A stretch of 64,000 nt of DNA. It comes from Kingdonia uniflora (taxonomy: Eukaryota; Streptophyta; Magnoliopsida; Ranunculales; Circaeasteraceae). The stretch lies in contig JACGCM010000560.1 of NCBI GenBank assembly GCA_014058105.1, positions 2,418,001 to 2,482,000 on the forward strand, written 5' to 3'. A model generated the notes under the pieces. It made no database searches. It was not told the DNA's origin and saw only the letters and a list, made by a program, of their open reading frames with translations. Shown piece after piece: positions 20,641-31,988 of this stretch. How positions within the stretch are numbered: position 1 is the first letter of the stretch; the number at the start of each line of letters is the position of its first letter. A program made the position numbers and the translations under genes.

Positions 20641-21704
20641 TTCGGCCGTAGCTCCGGATGAAGTTTCCAGCATTTATCTGAAATGTACCCATTAGCCTTA
20701 CAAGAATTATAGATATTCCCCTTGCATGAAGATCCCTCTCCTTTGGACTCCCCTTTCTAATCATACTTCTAAGTAGACTTGTACCCCGACTTGCTCTTGT
20801 CGTTTTCATGTACCCCTTCAAGTACTTGCCTTCAATAGAAATTGCTTTTAACGGTAGTAGCCTTGATATTTTCCACATTAAAGAGCTTTAATTCTCTTCT
20901 AATGGACTCCGAAAAACCTCACGCATATTTCATGAACACCTCGTACTCATCTACATCAATATCCAAAGCCAACGCTTTGTTATAAAACTCCGTAGTGAAC
21001 CGTTGAACGGTTTGCCCAATCCTTTGGCACAAATTGTACCATTTGTACCATCGCTCCTGTTCATACCCAATTGGATAGAATTACTTCCTTACCAAAACCT
21101 TAAATTCTTTCCAACTCAAACTTCCTATATCGTGGCATTTCTGATAGGATTTCCACCACGTTAGTGAATAACTTACAAATTTTAACGTAAAGAAACAAAT
21201 TTTTTGAGCGTTAAAATATTTATAAATGGAAAAATAGGTCTCTAACCTATCTAACCAATTATCCTACTTCTTGGCATCGACTAAACCATTGAATACCAAA
21301 AATTTAATTTTAAAGTCAATACGAAGATTACGCATAGAATTCATTGACTTACCAAAACCCGAGCGCTGTTTGACAGATTCGGCATCACTAGAATCACTAT
21401 CGATCTCTGCATTATCCACGTCTCTATCCACTTCTAGAATCCCTTTCATCTTCTAGTGGCCTCGCCGTATCACCGAAGCAGAAGCCTTCGCGAGGTTCGT
21501 GAGACACAGTTGTTCTTCTAACTCCCCTTCAGTAGAAGTTAGGTTAGAAACTATCATTTCTAAAGTCGTTAGTCGATCGTTGGAATCGTTCATCTCCAAA
21601 TTGTCATTTTTCTTTGAATTAGGTTTTCGATGAATCTTTAACGGACTCACTAGCTTCTCCTTCGTTTGCATGAAACGGTCACGTGTAGAGACCATAAACC
21701 ACAA
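20641..21704 (-). pseudogene. Element J gag pseudogene
   Basis: It starts at 21704 (MWFMVSTRDRFMQTKEK). A coiled or acidic linker (LEMIVSNLTSTEGELEEQL, DRDVDNAEIDSDSSDAESV) is followed by gag text FKIKFLVFNGLVDAKK...NWLDRLETYFSIYK and FVSYSLTWWKSYQ near 21150-21260. Remnants of a zinc region (SDKCWKLHPELRPK) lie near 20660. At least four stops and several frameshifts are present. Confidence 0.7.
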
Positions 21705-21712
21705 TCAACCCC

Positions 21713-22364
21713 TGAGAATAGTAACTGGAAAACTTATTCCACTTAATCTACAATACGAATAGAGAAACCCTAGTTAGCAAAAAAGTATGAAGAACACCAA
21801 ATCGGTTTGAAAAAAATCCTTTAAGAGCTTCAATTGCTTAAACGAAGTTAATTACAATAGAATTACTCTAAACCCTAAGCTTCTCCCTCATAACATTAAT
21901 TGAACTAACATAAGCTAACAAAAAAAACCTAACTCCCCTTTATATACTAGGGAACTAAAAAAACCAGTAGATCGGATCTCGAGGCAAACCCACATCTTAG
22001 AATAATAACCTACGCTAAGCTCGTTCGAACGACATACAAACCCGTTCGAACGACGTCACGCTAATTGGTCTTGAACCCTAGAAACATGACAACTCATTCG
22101 AATGGCATCCAAGCTCGTTCAAACGAAATTTGTCTATGGGCCAAAATTCCAGGAAATTGAACATTCGTCGTTCGAACGAAAATAAAGAGTCGTTCGAACG
22201 ACTTCGGTTCCTATGCCAAATTCCAGGGAGTTGGAAAAGGATCGTTCGAATAACTCTAAACCTCATTCGAATGACTTTACGATAATTCCATTCTTAACAT
22301 ACGAGTTCCCTCAAAACGTCCCTAGATCTTCCTCGATCACTATCGGTTTTCTTCATACATAACA
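21713..22364 (-). repeat. Element J 5' LTR candidate
   Basis: The segment runs TGTTATG...TCTCA when read on the - strand, immediately upstream of gag. A TATA candidate (rc of ctttatata) lies near 21939. No second copy is in the window and no PBS could be assigned, so the ends are provisional. Confidence 0.5.
22020..22202. promoter_or_regulatory. TTCGAA palindrome cluster in the J LTR
   Basis: GTCGTTCGAACGAC is perfect at 22189-22202 and one base short at 22167-22180. CTCGTTCGAACGAC and CCCGTTCGAACGAC occur at about 22020 and 22041. A gccaaattccaggg block (reverse of the K block) follows at about 22218, with a second gccaaaattccagg at about 22141. Confidence 0.5.
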
Positions 22365-22399
22365 TCTTATAAATATTTTTGGCCCGATGAGAAAAAAAA

Positions 22400-23352
22400 A
22401 TTAAGTTTCTGCTGAGAGCAAACTAAATCAAGCTTGGACTTATCAAGTTCGTCCAAATTTGATTTTATTTTCTCCCTAGCATCATGAATTTCATTTTCTA
22501 TAATGATAAATGTCTTATGGAGACCTTTTTTCTCAAATTTAAGCTATTTTATCCCATGACTTGTATTATCGACCTTTTCCTTAAGTTCAGGCTTCAGTGT
22601 GTTAACTTGATTTTTCAATACCTTGTTTATTTTCCCAAGTTTAACAAACTTCACAAATATCCGAGCATATTAATCTTTAAGATTGGGGTCCTCGAACTTT
22701 CTATTTTTATGATTACTCTGACTTTCAACATGGTTTTCTAGCTCAAATGGGTCAAAATGATCATTCATAGAGTTTATTCTAGCAGGATACACACAATAGT
22801 TGTTATTTTTATTTTCTTAGGAATGGTCATTATTATCATCCCAAGTAGCAGTAATATTCATAGACTTATTATTACAACCAAATTTTTTAATGGGGCAACT
22901 ATGTGCATAGTGACCAAACTTATGATACTTATAACATTCAACTTGACTTAGGTCAGTGTCAAGGTTGGTCTATTGATTACTTGATTTAGTGTGATCATGG
23001 GTTCGTGACATATAATTTACTGATTGCCCTTGTTTTTGAAATTGATATTTTTTCACAAGGTTTTTAAGCTGGTTGCTTATAGAGGCAATCTGTGAATTCA
23101 TATCGAACCCATCATTATCATCTGAATCACATGAGTTGTCAGTTTCTTTGGTACCAGACGAAGAGGCAGAAGAAGACTTAAAAGCAACACTCTTATTCTT
23201 CTAAAGGTTTTTATATGCATCTCATGTTCAAATGTTCATAATTTTCCAGCAAGTGTGTGTAATTTCATTTTTATAAGATCTTCAGTTTCATCTATAACAT
23301 CACGCCAAGATTTAATACTCTTGGGAAGATACCTCAAAACTTTGTGAACAAT
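22400..23352 (-). pseudogene. Element I gag, C-terminal part
   Basis: Reading on the - strand from the CACTA junction: VHKVLRYLPKSIKSWRDVI and EDLIKMKLHTLAGKL, the conserved C-terminal part of copia gag (VRKVLRSLP type). A nucleocapsid knuckle follows near 22900 as CYKYHKFGHYAHSC, with His in place of the second Cys. Several frameshifts and stops are present. Confidence 0.65.
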
Positions 23353-23573
23353 ATTAGGGACATCTTTAGGGATGGCAAAAAAGTATCCCAAAAGGCTACT
23401 AATCCGTCTCTACAGCTATTAGGGACATCTTTAGGGATGGTTAAGTGTTGCCCCTTTAGGGTGGCATCCCAAATATAGTAGGGATGGACATATTTGTTTC
23501 TAATACTATTTAGGACGGCTTTTGAGACACCAAAAATTCATCTCTAAAGGTCTTTATTTTTCAATTCCTTTGG

Positions 23574-23860
23574 GGACGGAGTACAACCGTCCCTAATACA
23601 TAATATTAAAGACAAATTTATTTGTCTTTAAATGTATGGTGCCAAATTTTCCCGCCAGTGCCAATATTATTGGGGACGGATTATTCTGCCTCTAATACAT
23701 AATATTTAAGATGGATTTGTTTGTCTCTAAAAGTATGGCACCAAATTTTCCCGCCAGCACCAATATTATTGGGGGCAGATTATTCTGTCTCTAATACACA
23801 ATATTTTAGAAAAATTTATTTGTCTCAAAAAGTATGGCACCAATATTAATGGAGACAGAA
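23574..23860. repeat. Subterminal repeats of the CACTA element
   Basis: Three units of about 100 bp share ttggggacggattattctg.ctctaatacataatatt and aaagtatggcaccaaattttcccgcca. Such arrays near the ends are typical transposase-binding regions in this superfamily. Confidence 0.7.
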
Positions 23861-26140
23861 TAAATCGTTCCTAAAGAAGGTAATGCTAAATGTAGTATTT
23901 TTGCAATTTAAATTACACCCCTGTTAGATTGTACAAATCATTCATCAGCCACAAGTTTATTTAAAATAGAGAAAGATTTATTTACAAGGTTCCACAAACA
24001 CTAATTTCATATAAATAAATAAGGTCTCAATCTAATTAGAACATTAAAAATTATTGTTCAATTACTAAATACAACTTGAGCATTCAAATTAATTATCCAA
24101 CCTCATACGCACTAAACATGAACCCATCAACATACGAACAATATCTCTACCTATAATAACTACTTGCTTATATCGCTCCCATAATTGCGAAGAAATTACC
24201 TAAAACAAAAAAAATCAAATTATTACAACCTCAACTACAACATATAAAAATAATTACAAACCAAAAGATAATAAAACAAAAAAAATCAAATTATTACGAC
24301 CTCAACCTCAATGAATGTAGACTGAAACTCAAATCCTAACTTTGGGGTTCAATAATGTTGTACAGAACTTGATCGTATTTAACTAGCTTATTATCTCCAC
24401 TATAACCACCCCCAAAGAGGTGATGTGGGCTTTACCTCAAAAGACATTAATGTCAAGTAGAGTATAAACCCATAATATGAATCTCACTCTGAAGTTTGGA
24501 CGAGAGCCTAGTTGATGTGAGACTAATCTCTGCTTAACCATCACCTCTGCAACCACAATATTAGGCAGCTTTCCAGTACACCCGCTCGAGGTATCATAAT
24601 AAACTAGTAGGGGAAAAAGTCCTCTAGATTACATACTAACCTAATTTACTCTGATAAATGTTTGTCAGCTTTGTCTATTGACATATATGCAAACTCATGT
24701 TCTTCTATTGGTTACTTAACAACTTAAAGGCAATTAAAAACAATGTCTTCACATGTATACCTTCATGTTACTACTTTTAGTCCCTAACTCACCCATCTAC
24801 TATGTACTTATTATGAGTGCATTTCCTTGCTTTGGTTAAGGTTTCAACTCCGAATCTCGACCTTTGAATTAAGATAATTCTTAATTCTAAAATATTCACT
24901 TGAGAAAAGTTTTATTGTATTTAATAAAGAAAATAGAGTGCCTTGTAATTTTTGTGTACTCTGGCAAGCTGCTAGGTTAATAATATAATCTCTCACTATG
25001 AATAGGAAACTAATCAAACAGTGTTTATCCAATCAAAATGCTCACCGTCTAATAATTTAAAGTGGCAAGGTAGAGAAACAAACTGGAGTAGATATATTGT
25101 TGTCAAATGGTCAGATGGCTTCCACTTTTAAACACTTGAGGCCTTCTAGATAACACATACAGAGCGATGGTTGTCCAATGTTCTTTGTAAATTCCACTAA
25201 CCCAGGGTACTGTTGTACAATAAATAAAGCCACATTTAGAATATATGAAAAGTGAAACAACGTTAATAAATTTAGGTTATGTTCTATAAGCTGTTATTGA
25301 AGTTATGTAATCCCACAGCTGCTAACACCAAATAATTTGAGATGAAATTTGGGAACTTCTTACTCTGGAATTTCGTTGTTTCATCAAAGAATATAAAAAA
25401 TAACTAAAAACACAATAGATATTTTTGAACTCACCATTTAAACATTCCAAATAACCCCTACAATTAAACTTTATAGATTCACTCATGACCCAAATAGTGA
25501 TAATTTCATCTACTCAAACCGAATTCCACTTAAAGTGATGGTGCCATTTTCTCCAAATTTTATACCACAATCCTCAAAATTGTTATATTTTTCATATAAT
25601 TATGGCCCAACCAGTGATAATTTCAAAGCTAAATATCTTCAATCAAACCTAATAGTTTCACTCAAATGTATCAAAACCTAAGAAAAAACTTTAGAGATAT
25701 TGTAGAAACCATACCTCACCGTGAAACAATGCTATCAGTTTCTCTAACCATGTAGGTGATCTAAAAATTCATCACAGATAGAATTATCGATCAAAACCCA
25801 ACCCAAGAAATTTAAATTTATGAAAACTTAGAGAGAGAACAAAAAATGAAAGAGGGTTTCAGTTCCATAGTTAGAAACATCAATCAAAACCTTACCTTAA
25901 TACTGAAGGATGAGCTGGATTCTACCACAACTTAGAGAGAAAGAGAAGGTTTAGTTCCACAGAGAATTGAGGGCCTTATTATTATATTAAGGATGGTATT
26001 GAAGAGATGAGAAAAGAGATGGCGTTTTATGTTTGGCGGTCCAGCAGTCCTAAATACAATTAGGGACGACAATGTCCAATAAGTCCCTAAAACTTTACAA
26101 TTAAGGGTTGGGTGATTATTTTTGCTCCTAAAACATAAAT
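23861..26140. other. CACTA interior, no gene recognised
   Basis: 2.3 kb of A/T-rich sequence with no frame of a known family. Short open frames here (up to 62 codons) are not supported. The last 150 bases return to agggac-type subterminal sequence. Confidence 0.5.
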
Positions 26141-26740
26141 ATAAGGGACTGAATCCAAGCCATCCCAAATGTTTTATTATTAGAGACAAATTTTAGTCAG
26201 TCCATATTAATTGGTCCCTAATAATAACTTTTTTTGTAGTGAATGCCACTTAGTCTCGCATAGAACTCATCAAAGGGTTCATTCTCATCCATTTAAATAT
26301 TCTCAAATTGTGAGGTGAGAATTTACAATTTGCTTTCCTTAACTGTATCATCGCCTTTGTAAGTTTGAATTAATATGTCCCAAGCTTCTTTCAAAGTGGT
26401 ATAAGCAGATATGTGTTAAAACTCACTTGGGCTTACAGCCATAAGGGACTGAATCCTAGCCATCCCAAATGTTTTATTATTAGAGACAAATTTTAGTCAG
26501 TCCATATTAATTGGTCTCTAATAATAACTTTTTTTGTAGTGAATGCCACTTAGTCTCGCATAGAACTCATCAAAGGGTTCATTCTCATCCATTTAAATAT
26601 TCTCAAATTGTGAGGTGAGCATTTACAATTTGCTTTCCTTAACTGTATCATCGCCTTTGTAAGTTTGAATTAATATGTCCCAAGCTTCTTTCAAAGTGGT
26701 ATAAGCAGATATGTGTTAAAACTCACTTGGGCTTACAGCC
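26141..26740. repeat. Exact 300-bp tandem duplication across the CACTA end
   Basis: 26141-26440 and 26441-26740 are nearly identical (I see three or four differences). Each unit holds about 100 bp of CACTA end and 200 bp of copia gag. The second copy therefore carries a second CACTA terminus near 26541. Confidence 0.95.
26213..26241 (-). repeat. Right terminal inverted repeat of the CACTA element
   Basis: On the - strand it begins CACTACAAAAAAAG and continues into ttattattagggacc. The bases aat follow outside; aat also lies next to the left end at 23350-23352, but the missing gag there makes that match possibly accidental. Confidence 0.8.
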
Positions 26741-27056
26741 ATAATAACATTGCGACCCTTATTATTGTAGCAAGCAACATCCTTTTTATCCTTAGACCAT
26801 TAATTCCTAGACTTAAGGACCTCTTCAGCTTAATCACCCATTTCATTCATCATAGTAGGGTGCATCCATCTATCCTCGATCGCAATCCAGACATCTTCTT
26901 CAAATAATTATAATAATGCAACCACTCAGACTTTCTAATAAGGATAGTTTTTTCCATTGAAGAGGGACCGACGATTTATGGAACCTCAAATCTTTCAAAA
27001 TCTATTAATCTCAAATAATCAAGTTAGGATCCACGCTCATGTTGTTAAGCCCTGGA
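26242..27056 (-). pseudogene. Element I gag, N-terminal part
   Basis: Reading on the - strand from the PBS, broken frames give a copia gag of the UBN2 type: KKLGTY.FKLTKAMIQ and KLQMLTSQFENI, then MDENEPFDEFYARLSG at the junction with CACTA. The last 200 bp are duplicated (26441-26740). Frameshifts and stops rule out function. Confidence 0.65.
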
Positions 27057-27058
27057 GC

Positions 27059-27076
27059 ACAACTGCTTTGATACCA
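27059..27076 (-). other. Primer-binding site of I
   Basis: On the - strand TGGTATCAAAGCAGTTGT, the initiator tRNA-Met type with one change (AAAGC for AGAGC). It lies two bases from the right LTR and fixes the orientation of I. Confidence 0.8.
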
Positions 27077-27078
27077 AT

Positions 27079-28012
27079 TTAAATTTATAACTAATTGAGA
27101 TTAACCAATTTCGAGTAATTTAGGTCAAAATTGAAATGGGCGATAATTCTTAAAACTAATTGTCCAGTTCTTACCTAGCTCAAGTCATATCATAATCATT
27201 AAGGAATCAAAAGTATAATAATAAACAATTTTAATCCTGTAGAAAACCTTTCTCGGGAGAATAATATACAGATCGCTGTTGAATTGCCCGACAACTAAAA
27301 ATTCACTATTGAAACAAAATTACAAGAATTTAATTACTTATAGACTCGATAAATACATCTTGTGGTTACCTTTCTTCTAATTAAACTCTTTGCAATCAAT
27401 TATTCATTCTCACAACACCATTCATTCTCGTAACGCTTCGCTTCGATCTCTCGCAAAGCATCCAAGCTTGAAACTCACAACCTTTTCAAATCAAGATTAG
27501 GATTTCTAAATCTCAGATTGATTTAACTTGAGTTTTACATCGCATTGAATCGCTCATTAAAATCTCTCTTGTCTCAAAATATCAAGCCTTAGAAAATAAA
27601 TTAGATGAGGTAAAAACAAAAAAAATAAAGGATGTCTTTTATAGAAAAAAATAAAAACCCAAACTCAAGTCGAATAGAGAAATAGTTTGTTTTAACAGAC
27701 AAGGTTCTATTCGAACAGAACCAAAGATCTTATTTGAAGAAACAGTGGTATGAGTAAAATATTCAAACAGAGGAAAAGTCTGCTTAAACAGAAACCTATT
27801 TTCTTCAAAAAAAAACATGATTAATTTTTTTGACCTTTTGTAAACTAATGACTTAAGTTTTTAGAGTAAAGAGGTACAAACCCACATGCCTGTTCAGTGT
27901 CTGTCCAGCTGTAGTCATTCCACGTACACTCTTTAGCGACGAATATCCATAAAGTAGTACTGACACCTATTCTAGACACAAAATGTGACAAACTTCAAAT
28001 ATGGATGCTTCA
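27079..28012 (-). repeat. Element I 5' LTR (right)
   Basis: It is the partner of 18625-19569 and ends gatgcttca. A TATA candidate (tataaaag on the - strand, 27636-27643) fits the orientation. It contains attcgaacag-type motifs near 27710. Confidence 0.85.
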
Positions 28013-28779
28013 AAGGAGATTCAGGGGTTTGTTGTTGGTTGCTTTGGTTTCAAAGAAGGATTCGAGTGAATTGGGGTTGAGTTTTTTTTTTGGTTTGTTT
28101 GTTTATGATATAAATGGTGTGTTTTGGATGTTTATGATTACTGAGCATATTCATAATGGTGATCCCCATGAAGGGTTGATGATATTTAAGAAATTTTTGA
28201 GTGATGAAGAATGGGTTATTTATTCCATTGCGATGGCTTTAGTTTGGTCAGCGTGTTCTCGAGATTCTAATAAAGGGATTACATAAGGAATTCATGGGTT
28301 TCTAATATAAAAAGAGGATTTAAGGGAGATTTGGGTGTTGGGAATACTTTATTAGATGCTTATGCAAAATGTGGCAATTTGGATATTTTTAGTTTTAAAG
28401 AAATTGTTTGATGAGTGACTATGAGAAATGTAATTACTTAAAACTTTATGAGTGCAAGGATTGTCGACAGAGGAGTAAGAGATTTTCAATCAAATGCTGA
28501 TCTATAAAGATGTTAGTTGTAATAATGACTACGCTCTCGACTGTATTCATGGAATGTACACACTCAAGAGCTTTGTTGTTAGGAAGATGTATACGTAATC
28601 ATGTTCTCAAATACCCCACATCGAATAGTATGCCTAACCCTTTAAGTTAAATTGTGCTAAGTTTCCAGTAAAATTGTTATGTTTCTTAGGTGATCAATGG
28701 TCTCAAGGATAATAAAATTATGTGTACATAGATAATTGACATGTACTATAAATATGGTATAGGGGAAATGGTAAGGAAA
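28013..28779 (+). pseudogene. PPR protein pseudogene piece, copy 1
   Basis: Frames give YDINGVFW.FMITEHIHNGD, EGLMIFKKFLSDEEWV, then after a +1 shift [20 protein letters not shown] and [26 protein letters not shown] and IIDMYxKxG are hallmarks of plant pentatricopeptide-repeat proteins, which bind organelle RNA. The piece starts at the LTR of I and ends where an LTR fragment of F begins. At least four disruptions. The same insertion point is seen in copy 2. Confidence 0.8.
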
Positions 28780-29193
28780 TGTTAGGCCGCGCCGTGGAAG
28801 CCAAACTCTGATCGATTCGATTAAGGCTCAAATAAGCAAATAGGAATATACAACCAACAACCAACAACCAACAACAAGGATTTAAGATGGTTCGGCAATT
28901 GCCTATATCTACACAAAATAAAGATTGAGTTTATTCCATGACCAAGGTTATAATCTTTATAAACAATTGAAGTTTCTCTCACAAGAATTCCTCCCACAAA
29001 AGACCTTCCCAAAGGTGGCTTCTAAAAAACCTAACTTTCCCTTATATACTTGGGAGAGCCAAATACAATCTCTGGGATATCGAGGCAAACAGGAAGCTTC
29101 AAATAAATCTCACAAAATTAACCTCCGCATTGTCGTTCGAACGACTATGAGTCTTGTTTGAATGACATCAAGAAACTCAACACGCTGGTTAAG
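28780..29193 (-). repeat. F-type LTR fragment, duplicated
   Basis: It matches the first 410 bp of the LTR at 30010 (tgttaggccgcgccg...aacacgctgg) and then stops. A perfect GTCGTTCGAACGAC lies at 29132-29145. It came with the PPR piece in a tandem duplication of about 1.23 kb. Confidence 0.8.
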
Positions 29194-29236
29194 TTTTTTT
29201 TTCTTATTATAAATAAGTAACTTTATTTATGGAGGA

Positions 29237-30009
29237 AAAATGATTTCCTTTTAGAATGTAGTCTTTTGTCAAAGAAGGATCTGAGTCAATTGAGGTTTAG
29301 TTGTTTTTTTTTGGTTTGTTTGTTTATGATATAAATGTTGTGTTTTGGATATCTATGATTACTGAGTATGTTGATAATGGTGATCCCCATGAAGAGTAGA
29401 TGATATTTAAGAAGTTTTTGAGTGATGTTTATTCCGTTGTGATGGCTTCAGTTTGGTCAACGCGTTCTCGGGTGTCTAATAAAGGGATTACACGCGTTCT
29501 CGGGTGTCTAATAAAGGGATTACAAAAGTAATTCATGGAATTTTAATATAAAATGAGGATTTGAGAGAGATTTGGGTATTGAGAATACTTTGTTAGATGC
29601 TTATGCAAAATGTGGCGATTTGAATGTTTTTAGTTTCAAGGAAACTATTTGATGAGTAACTATGAGAGATGTAATTACTTGGAACTTTATGAGCGCAAGG
29701 ATTGTCGATGGAGGAGTAAGAGATTTTCAATCGAATGCTGATGTATAAAGATGTTAGTTATAATAATGATTTTATGCTCTCGACTGTGTTCTTGGAATGT
29801 ACACACTCAGGAGCTTTGCTGTTAGGATGATGTATGCGTGATCATGCACATCGAATAGTACGCCTAACCCTTTATGTTAAATTAAGCTAAGTTTCAAGAA
29901 AAATAGTTATGTCTCTTAGGTTATCAATGGTCCCGAGGATAATAAAATTATGGGTACGCAGATTATTGACATGTACTGTAAATATGGTAAAGTGGAAATG
30001 GCAAGGAAA
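29237..30009 (+). pseudogene. PPR protein pseudogene piece, copy 2
   Basis: It repeats copy 1 from about 29264 (tcaaagaaggatctgag...) to the F LTR, with [12 protein letters not shown] and MRDVITWNFMSARIVDGG. A further 32-bp tandem duplication (acgcgttctcgggtgtc...) lies at 29460-29523. It ends in codons for KYGKVEMARK directly at the LTR of F; the PPR text resumes at 50785. Confidence 0.8.
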
Positions 30010-30571
30010 TGTTAGGCCGCGCCGCGGATACCGAACTCTGATTGATTTGATTAGGGCACAAATAAACAAATAGGAATACATAATTAGCTACCAACAACAA
30101 GGATTTAAGGTGGTTCGGCAATTACCAACATCCACACATAATTAGAGAAAGAGTTTATTCCATGAGCAAGGTTACAATCTTTACAAACAATTGAGGTTTC
30201 TCTCACAAGAATTCCTCCCACAAATGATCTTCCCAAAGGTGGCTTCTAAAAAACCTAACTCCCCCTTATATACTTGGGATAGCCAAATACAATCACTCGG
30301 ATTACGAGGCAAACATGTAGCTTTAAAAAAATCTCTTAAAACTAACCTCCACATTGTTATTCGTATGACTATGAGTCTTGTTTGAATGACATCAAGCAGC
30401 TCAACACGCTGGATCTGTTTTTAGGCAAAAATGATTTTCGTTTGAAGGACTATCTGCCTCGTTCGAATGAATTTGAGTCTTCAAATATGATGAGGAAGAT
30501 TTGAGCCAAAATTCGAGGCTCGTTCGAAAGGCTATGAAGCCCATTTGATCAAACATAATAACAGTCTCATA
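30010..30571 (-). repeat. Element F 3' LTR (left)
   Basis: It begins tgttaggccgcgccg and aligns with the split right LTR. A TATA candidate (tatataagg on the - strand) is at 30264-30272. The block aagatttgagccaaaattcg with TTCGAA-type motifs lies at 30495-30530; this block is absent from the right LTR. Confidence 0.85.
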
Positions 30572-30940
30572 ATTCTCTACCTCGCTGATGACTTGCCCAA
30601 ATCTGAGCCAAATTTTGCCACCAACCAAATCAAACCCAAAATGAAACCCTCTTTCACCAAATGTTCCCAAGGACTCAACCAAACAAACGTCCTAAAGAAC
30701 ACAAATAAATAAGCGTCCCAAGGGACCAAAATCGACCAAATATCCCAAATGACCAAATCGAACAAAGCGTCCAAAAGACCAAATCCAAACAAACATCCCA
30801 AAGGACCCAGACCAAACAACATCTCAAAGGACTAAATTGACTATACCAAATCAATGGTTGCCTATGTACCGTGGATCAAGTTTCCCATAGTTCCCAGAAT
30901 CCATGTGAGGGGCCAAATCAATCCAAAGGATAAAGATGCA
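30572..30940 (-). other. F spacer with short degenerate repeats
   Basis: Recurrent caaa.gacca/ccaaaggacc units between 30650 and 30830 form a loose tandem pattern. A weak purine tract (reverse of attctctacctc) touches the LTR. No gene. Confidence 0.4.
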
Positions 30941-31943
30941 TCGTTCCCTTCTCACTATCTATATTAATCTCCCTACCAGGATTCCATTTGTACCATTATC
31001 TGGTAGACTTATTCAAACCTTATAACGATCAATTTATAAATTGACACATATAGTCTTCCTTTCTAGCAACTTTAAACCTACTCGGCTGAGTCATATAGAT
31101 CTCTTCCTTCAACTTCCTATGTAAGAACGCCATCTTAACATTGAGTTGTTACAACTCCAATTCAAATTCACTACCAATGCCAAAAGGATACGAATGGAGG
31201 ATTATTTTACCACTGGACTTTCTTTAAAGGGTAACATCATCTTGAGATCCTCTCATCCCGACATACTTACAAGAATGAATCACCAGTATACTACCCACCA
31301 TTATCCAAACGGTACAACTTGATCTTTCTGCCAGCTTGAGCCTCTATCAACTTCTTCCACCTTATGAAAATTTATAGGATTTCATTCTTCATCCTCATGG
31401 TATATACCCATACACGCCTAGAAAAGTCATCCACAAAAGATACAAAGTAATGTTACCCCCAAGTGATACATTCCTTAAAGGTCCCCAAACATCTGAGTTA
31501 ACATAATTATGGGTTTTACGAGTACGGTGGATAGCAGTGCCAAACTTTACCCTTATCTGCTTGCCCAGAACACAATGTTCACAGAAGTTTAATTTGCGCA
31601 CCTTAACACCTTTCAATATATCTTGGTTCGGGAGAACTCTCAAGAACTTTCCTCCGTATGCACGAAATGCATATGCCATAGCCGAGTGGTATCTCTTGAA
31701 GTGATCTCCCCATTTCCCGCGGTAGCAATATTACCAAGAATAGCGGTACCATCCAAATAGTACAAGTTATTACTTCTTCTTTGGCCGTTTAGCACAACCA
31801 TGACTCCCTTAAGAACCATCTTCACCCCATTCTCAGACACAACCTTATAGCCTTTCACCTCAAGTAAACTTGTTGAGATAGTATTCTTCTTCATCGTCAG
31901 GATATACCAAACTTCCTCAATCTCTTTTGTAATGGCCAAATTC
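30941..31943 (-). pseudogene. Element F protease to RT remnant
   Basis: On the - strand: KNTISTSLLEVKGYKVVSENG and RLWHMHFVH (pre-integrase), then CEHCVLGKQIRVKFG (integrase zinc part), THNYVNSDVWGPLRNVSLGG (first catalytic Asp in SDVWGP), then a jump to LNVKMAFLHRKLKEEIYMTQ, a copia RT motif. Most of the integrase core and RT is lost. The part before 31944 in element order lies beyond H. Confidence 0.8.
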
Positions 31944-31988
31944 TGTAAGCTTATAATGGCTTGAAATTTGCTATTACACCAATGAGCC

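Larger units (their letters stand above)
20130..22364 (-). mobile_element. Element J: Ty3/gypsy fragment (LTR, gag, protease)
   Basis: Read on the - strand: LTR-like segment, gag, zinc-knuckle region, protease, then truncation near 20130. No RT or integrase. It lies inside I but target duplications were not found, so whether it inserted or replaced part of I is open. Confidence 0.65.
23353..26241. mobile_element. Non-autonomous CACTA transposon in the gag of I
   Basis: The right end, reversed, reads CACTACAAAAAAAGTTATTA, the signature terminus of plant CACTA (En/Spm) elements. The left end keeps only the inner attagggacatc. Subterminal repeats with agggac/ggacgg motifs lie at both ends. No transposase frame is visible in 2.9 kb, so it would depend on an enzyme in trans. 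The gag codons normally found beside the left end are missing too, so one deletion probably removed the left tip plus some gag. Confidence 0.75.
18625..28012 (-). mobile_element. Element I: Ty1/copia retrotransposon, reversed, with nested inserts
   Basis: LTRs of 945 and 934 bp, a reversed polypurine tract at the left LTR and a reversed initiator-Met PBS at the right LTR set the - orientation. Gag is present in two parts (26242-27056 and 22400-23352) split by a CACTA transposon. No copia protease, RT or integrase was found; a gypsy fragment (J) occupies that space. The flanks gagga (left) and aagga (right) may be a decayed TSD. Long LTRs and the gggggaga tract suggest a Sirevirus or Tork type, unproven. 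Confidence 0.8.
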
